Positions 58,511 through 59,611 of a DNA stretch of 59,611 nucleotides are shown one piece after another. The DNA comes from Clostridiales bacterium (GTDB lineage: Bacteria; Bacillota; Clostridia; Oscillospirales; Oscillospiraceae). The notes below the pieces were generated by a model. The model did no database searches, was not told where the DNA came from, and saw only the letters and a program-made list of their open reading frames with translations. The DNA lies in NCBI GenBank assembly GCA_004553545.1, contig SFLD01000008.1, forward strand, positions 1 to 59,611, given 5' to 3'. Each line of letters begins with the position of its first letter. Within the stretch, counting starts at the first letter, position 1. The translations under genes and the position numbers were made by a program.

Positions 58511-58545
58511 CGATGCCCGGAAGCTACGCTTCCGGACATCGTTCT
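58511..58545. terminator. Bidirectional terminator
   Basis: A 14-bp stem with one mismatch (58511-58524 with 58528-58541), A6 on the left and TTCTCTT on the right. It serves the 49-aa gene (+) and araD (-). Confidence 0.8.
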
Positions 58546-58559
58546 CTTACGCGGGGAAA

Positions 58560-59255
58560 TCACTTCTGCCCATAGTAGGCATTCGGCCCGTGCTTGCGGA
58601 AATAGTGCTTGTCCTGCAGATAGCTGGGGGCGGGGGCCACACCGGGGGCGAACTGCTCCGTGAGGCGGGCCATGTGGGCGCACTCCTCCAGCACCAGGGC
58701 GTTCTCCACGGCCTTGGCGCAGGTCTTGCCCCAGGTGAAGGGGCCGTGCTTGCAGACCAGGACGGCAGGGACGGCCATGGGGTCGATGCCGCGGTCCCGG
58801 AAGGTCTCCACGATGACCTTGCCGGTGCTGCCCTCGTAATCCTCCGCGATCTCGTCTTCCGTCAGGTGCCGGGTGCAGGGGACGGCACCGTAAAAGTAGT
58901 CGGCGTGAGTGGTGCCGTAGCAGGGCAGGTCCCGCTCCGCCTGGGCCAGGGAAGCGGCGAAGCGGGAGTGGGTGTGGACCACGCCGCCGACTTCCGGGAA
59001 GCTGCGGTAGATCTCCAGATGGGTGGCGAGGTCCGAGGAGGGCCGCAGGTCCCCCTCCACGATGTTGCCCTGAAGGTCTGTCACCACCATCTGCTCCGGC
59101 GTCATGGAGGCGTAATCCACCCCGGAGGGCTTAATGATGACGTGCTCCCCGTCCGGAGTCCGGGCGGAGACGTTGCCCCAGGTCAGGACCACCAGGCCGT
59201 ACTCCGGCAGACGCCGGTTCTCCCGGCAGACTTCCTGCTTCAGTTCCTCCCACAT
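58560..59255 (-). CDS. araD: L-ribulose-5-phosphate 4-epimerase
   Basis: Class II aldolase-fold epimerase (231 aa) converting L-ribulose-5-P to D-xylulose-5-P in arabinose use. N-terminal LTWGNVSARTPDG and KPSGVDY bind phosphate. The zinc site includes the HTHSRFA pair and a later histidine near CKHGPFTWG. The C-terminal YLQDKHYFRKHGPNAYYGQ matches bacterial AraD. No other ara genes lie within view; the gene downstream is an unrecognised partial one read from beyond the edge. A ribulose/xylulose epimerase of the UlaF/SgbE type is a less likely alternative. Confidence 0.92.
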   Translation of the reverse strand: MWEELKQEVCRENRRLPEYGLVVLTWGNVSARTPDGEHVIIKPSGVDYASMTPEQMVVTDLQGNIVEGDLRPSSDLATHLEIYRSFPEVGGVVHTHSRFAASLAQAERDLPCYGTTHADYFYGAVPCTRHLTEDEIAEDYEGSTGKVIVETFRDRGIDPMAVPAVLVCKHGPFTWGKTCAKAVENALVLEECAHMARLTEQFAPGVAPAPSYLQDKHYFRKHGPNAYYGQK

Positions 59256-59358
59256 ACTGTGCTCCTTCCCCCGCCGGGTCGGCAGGTAATCGTTTTCTAC
59301 CCGTAGAATACTCCATTTTGAGGGATCCTGTCAAGGGACTCTCCGGGTCTGTGCGGAA

Positions 59359-59387
59359 AAGAGCCCCGGCCATCGGCCGGGGCTCTT
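59359..59387 (-). terminator. Terminator of the gene at the right edge
   Basis: A 13-bp perfect stem (59359-59371 with 59375-59387) followed on the minus strand by TTCCGC. Confidence 0.7.
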
Positions 59388-59420
59388 CGCTGTGACTTAA
59401 CGTGCCTTCAGGCGCTTGGA

Positions 59421-59611
59421 TCAGCCCTGGACCTCAGCCAGCAGGTTGTTCCAGTGCTCAAGGATGGCATCCTTGTTGGCGGTGAGATACTCGACGTCAC
59501 GGTCGACCCACTTGATCTCGCTGGAGGGCTTCAGCCAGGCGCCCTCGGGAGCGGTGTAGCCGGCGTTGGTGTAACGCAGGGTGCCCTGCTGGGCGGCGGC
59601 CAGAGCGGTCT
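59421..59611 (-). CDS. Unrecognised protein, C-terminal fragment
   Basis: The frame enters from the right edge and stops at a TGA (59421-59423). It gives the last 63 residues, including LRYTNAGYTAPEGAWLKP, SSEIKWVDRDVEYLTANKD and a final ILEHWNNLLAEVQG. Codon use and the terminator downstream make it a real gene. I do not recognise the family; a C-terminus of a sugar-handling or solute-binding protein would fit its position next to araD, but that is guesswork. Confidence 0.7.
   Translation of the reverse strand, partial: TALAAAQQGTLRYTNAGYTAPEGAWLKPSSEIKWVDRDVEYLTANKDAILEHWNNLLAEVQG

Overview
This window is about 59.6 kb of GC-rich DNA (by eye above 60% G+C, with a strong third-position G/C preference) from a strict anaerobe of the Clostridia. 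It is most likely an Oscillospiraceae-type gut Firmicute. Pointers are the Firmicute markers (IreB, YlxM-Ffh, CsoR, a sigma-K remnant, GerMN and 3D/G5 cell-wall proteins), oxygen-sensitive metabolism (class III NrdD/NrdG, NADH-linked [FeFe] hydrogenase, ATP-dependent PEP carboxykinase) and sigma-A promoters of TTGACA-17-TATAAT type. No tRNA, rRNA, insertion-sequence transposase, prophage or CRISPR array was seen. Everything here is read by eye; no database search was possible.

Layout. 1-6 kb: pheS-pheT (with a duplicated pheT tail), ireB, a small unknown protein and a secreted SH3-NlpC/P60 hydrolase. 6-9.8 kb: a tightly overlapping M16-like pair plus lgt. 9.9-19.3 kb: the translation/SRP cluster ylxM-ffh-rpsP-khpA and rimM-trmD, split by an ABC exporter pair and a convergent anion-permease gene that sits behind a yybP-ykoY-type (manganese) riboswitch. 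19.3-20.6 kb: a frameshifted AT-richer membrane gene and a LURP-one protein. 20.8-24.0 kb: a copper operon (copA-csoR-copZ) with two CsoR-type operators. 24.5-29 kb: a 3D/G5 protein divergent from ksgA, then pckA. 29.4-33.8 kb: nrdD, an SGNH hydrolase, nrdG, an XRE regulator and ridA.

33.8-35.4 kb is a 1.6 kb gene-free block of repeats. 35.4-40.9 kb: a WYL regulator and its small zinc-ribbon neighbour, a VanX-like dipeptidase, a lipoprotein, azlCD, a small acidic protein and yhaM. 41-48 kb: recQ, a broken sigK, a GIY-YIG protein, prfC, a lipoprotein, trmO and a HAD phosphatase. 48.3-52.4 kb: the bifurcating-type hydrogenase operon hydC-hydB-hydA. 52.6-58.5 kb: a GNAT protein, an envelope operon (ComEA-like, response regulator, histidine kinase, GerMN lipoprotein), dacF, and a ribbon-helix-helix regulator divergent from a 49-residue protein. 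58.5 kb to the end: araD and the 3' end of an unrecognised gene.

The most unusual signal is a family of modular hairpin arrays. Two loci (about 24.04-24.53 kb and 33.77-34.13 kb, in opposite orientation) have the same order of short conserved linkers, but the stems between the linkers differ completely in sequence while staying perfectly or nearly perfectly self-complementary. Both arrays start at the stop codon of a gene. Other points worth checking are the riboswitch-permease pairing, the CsoR with a cysteine/histidine-rich N-terminal extension, the sigK lesion, the duplicated pheT tail and the VanX-like protein that reads antisense into its neighbour.
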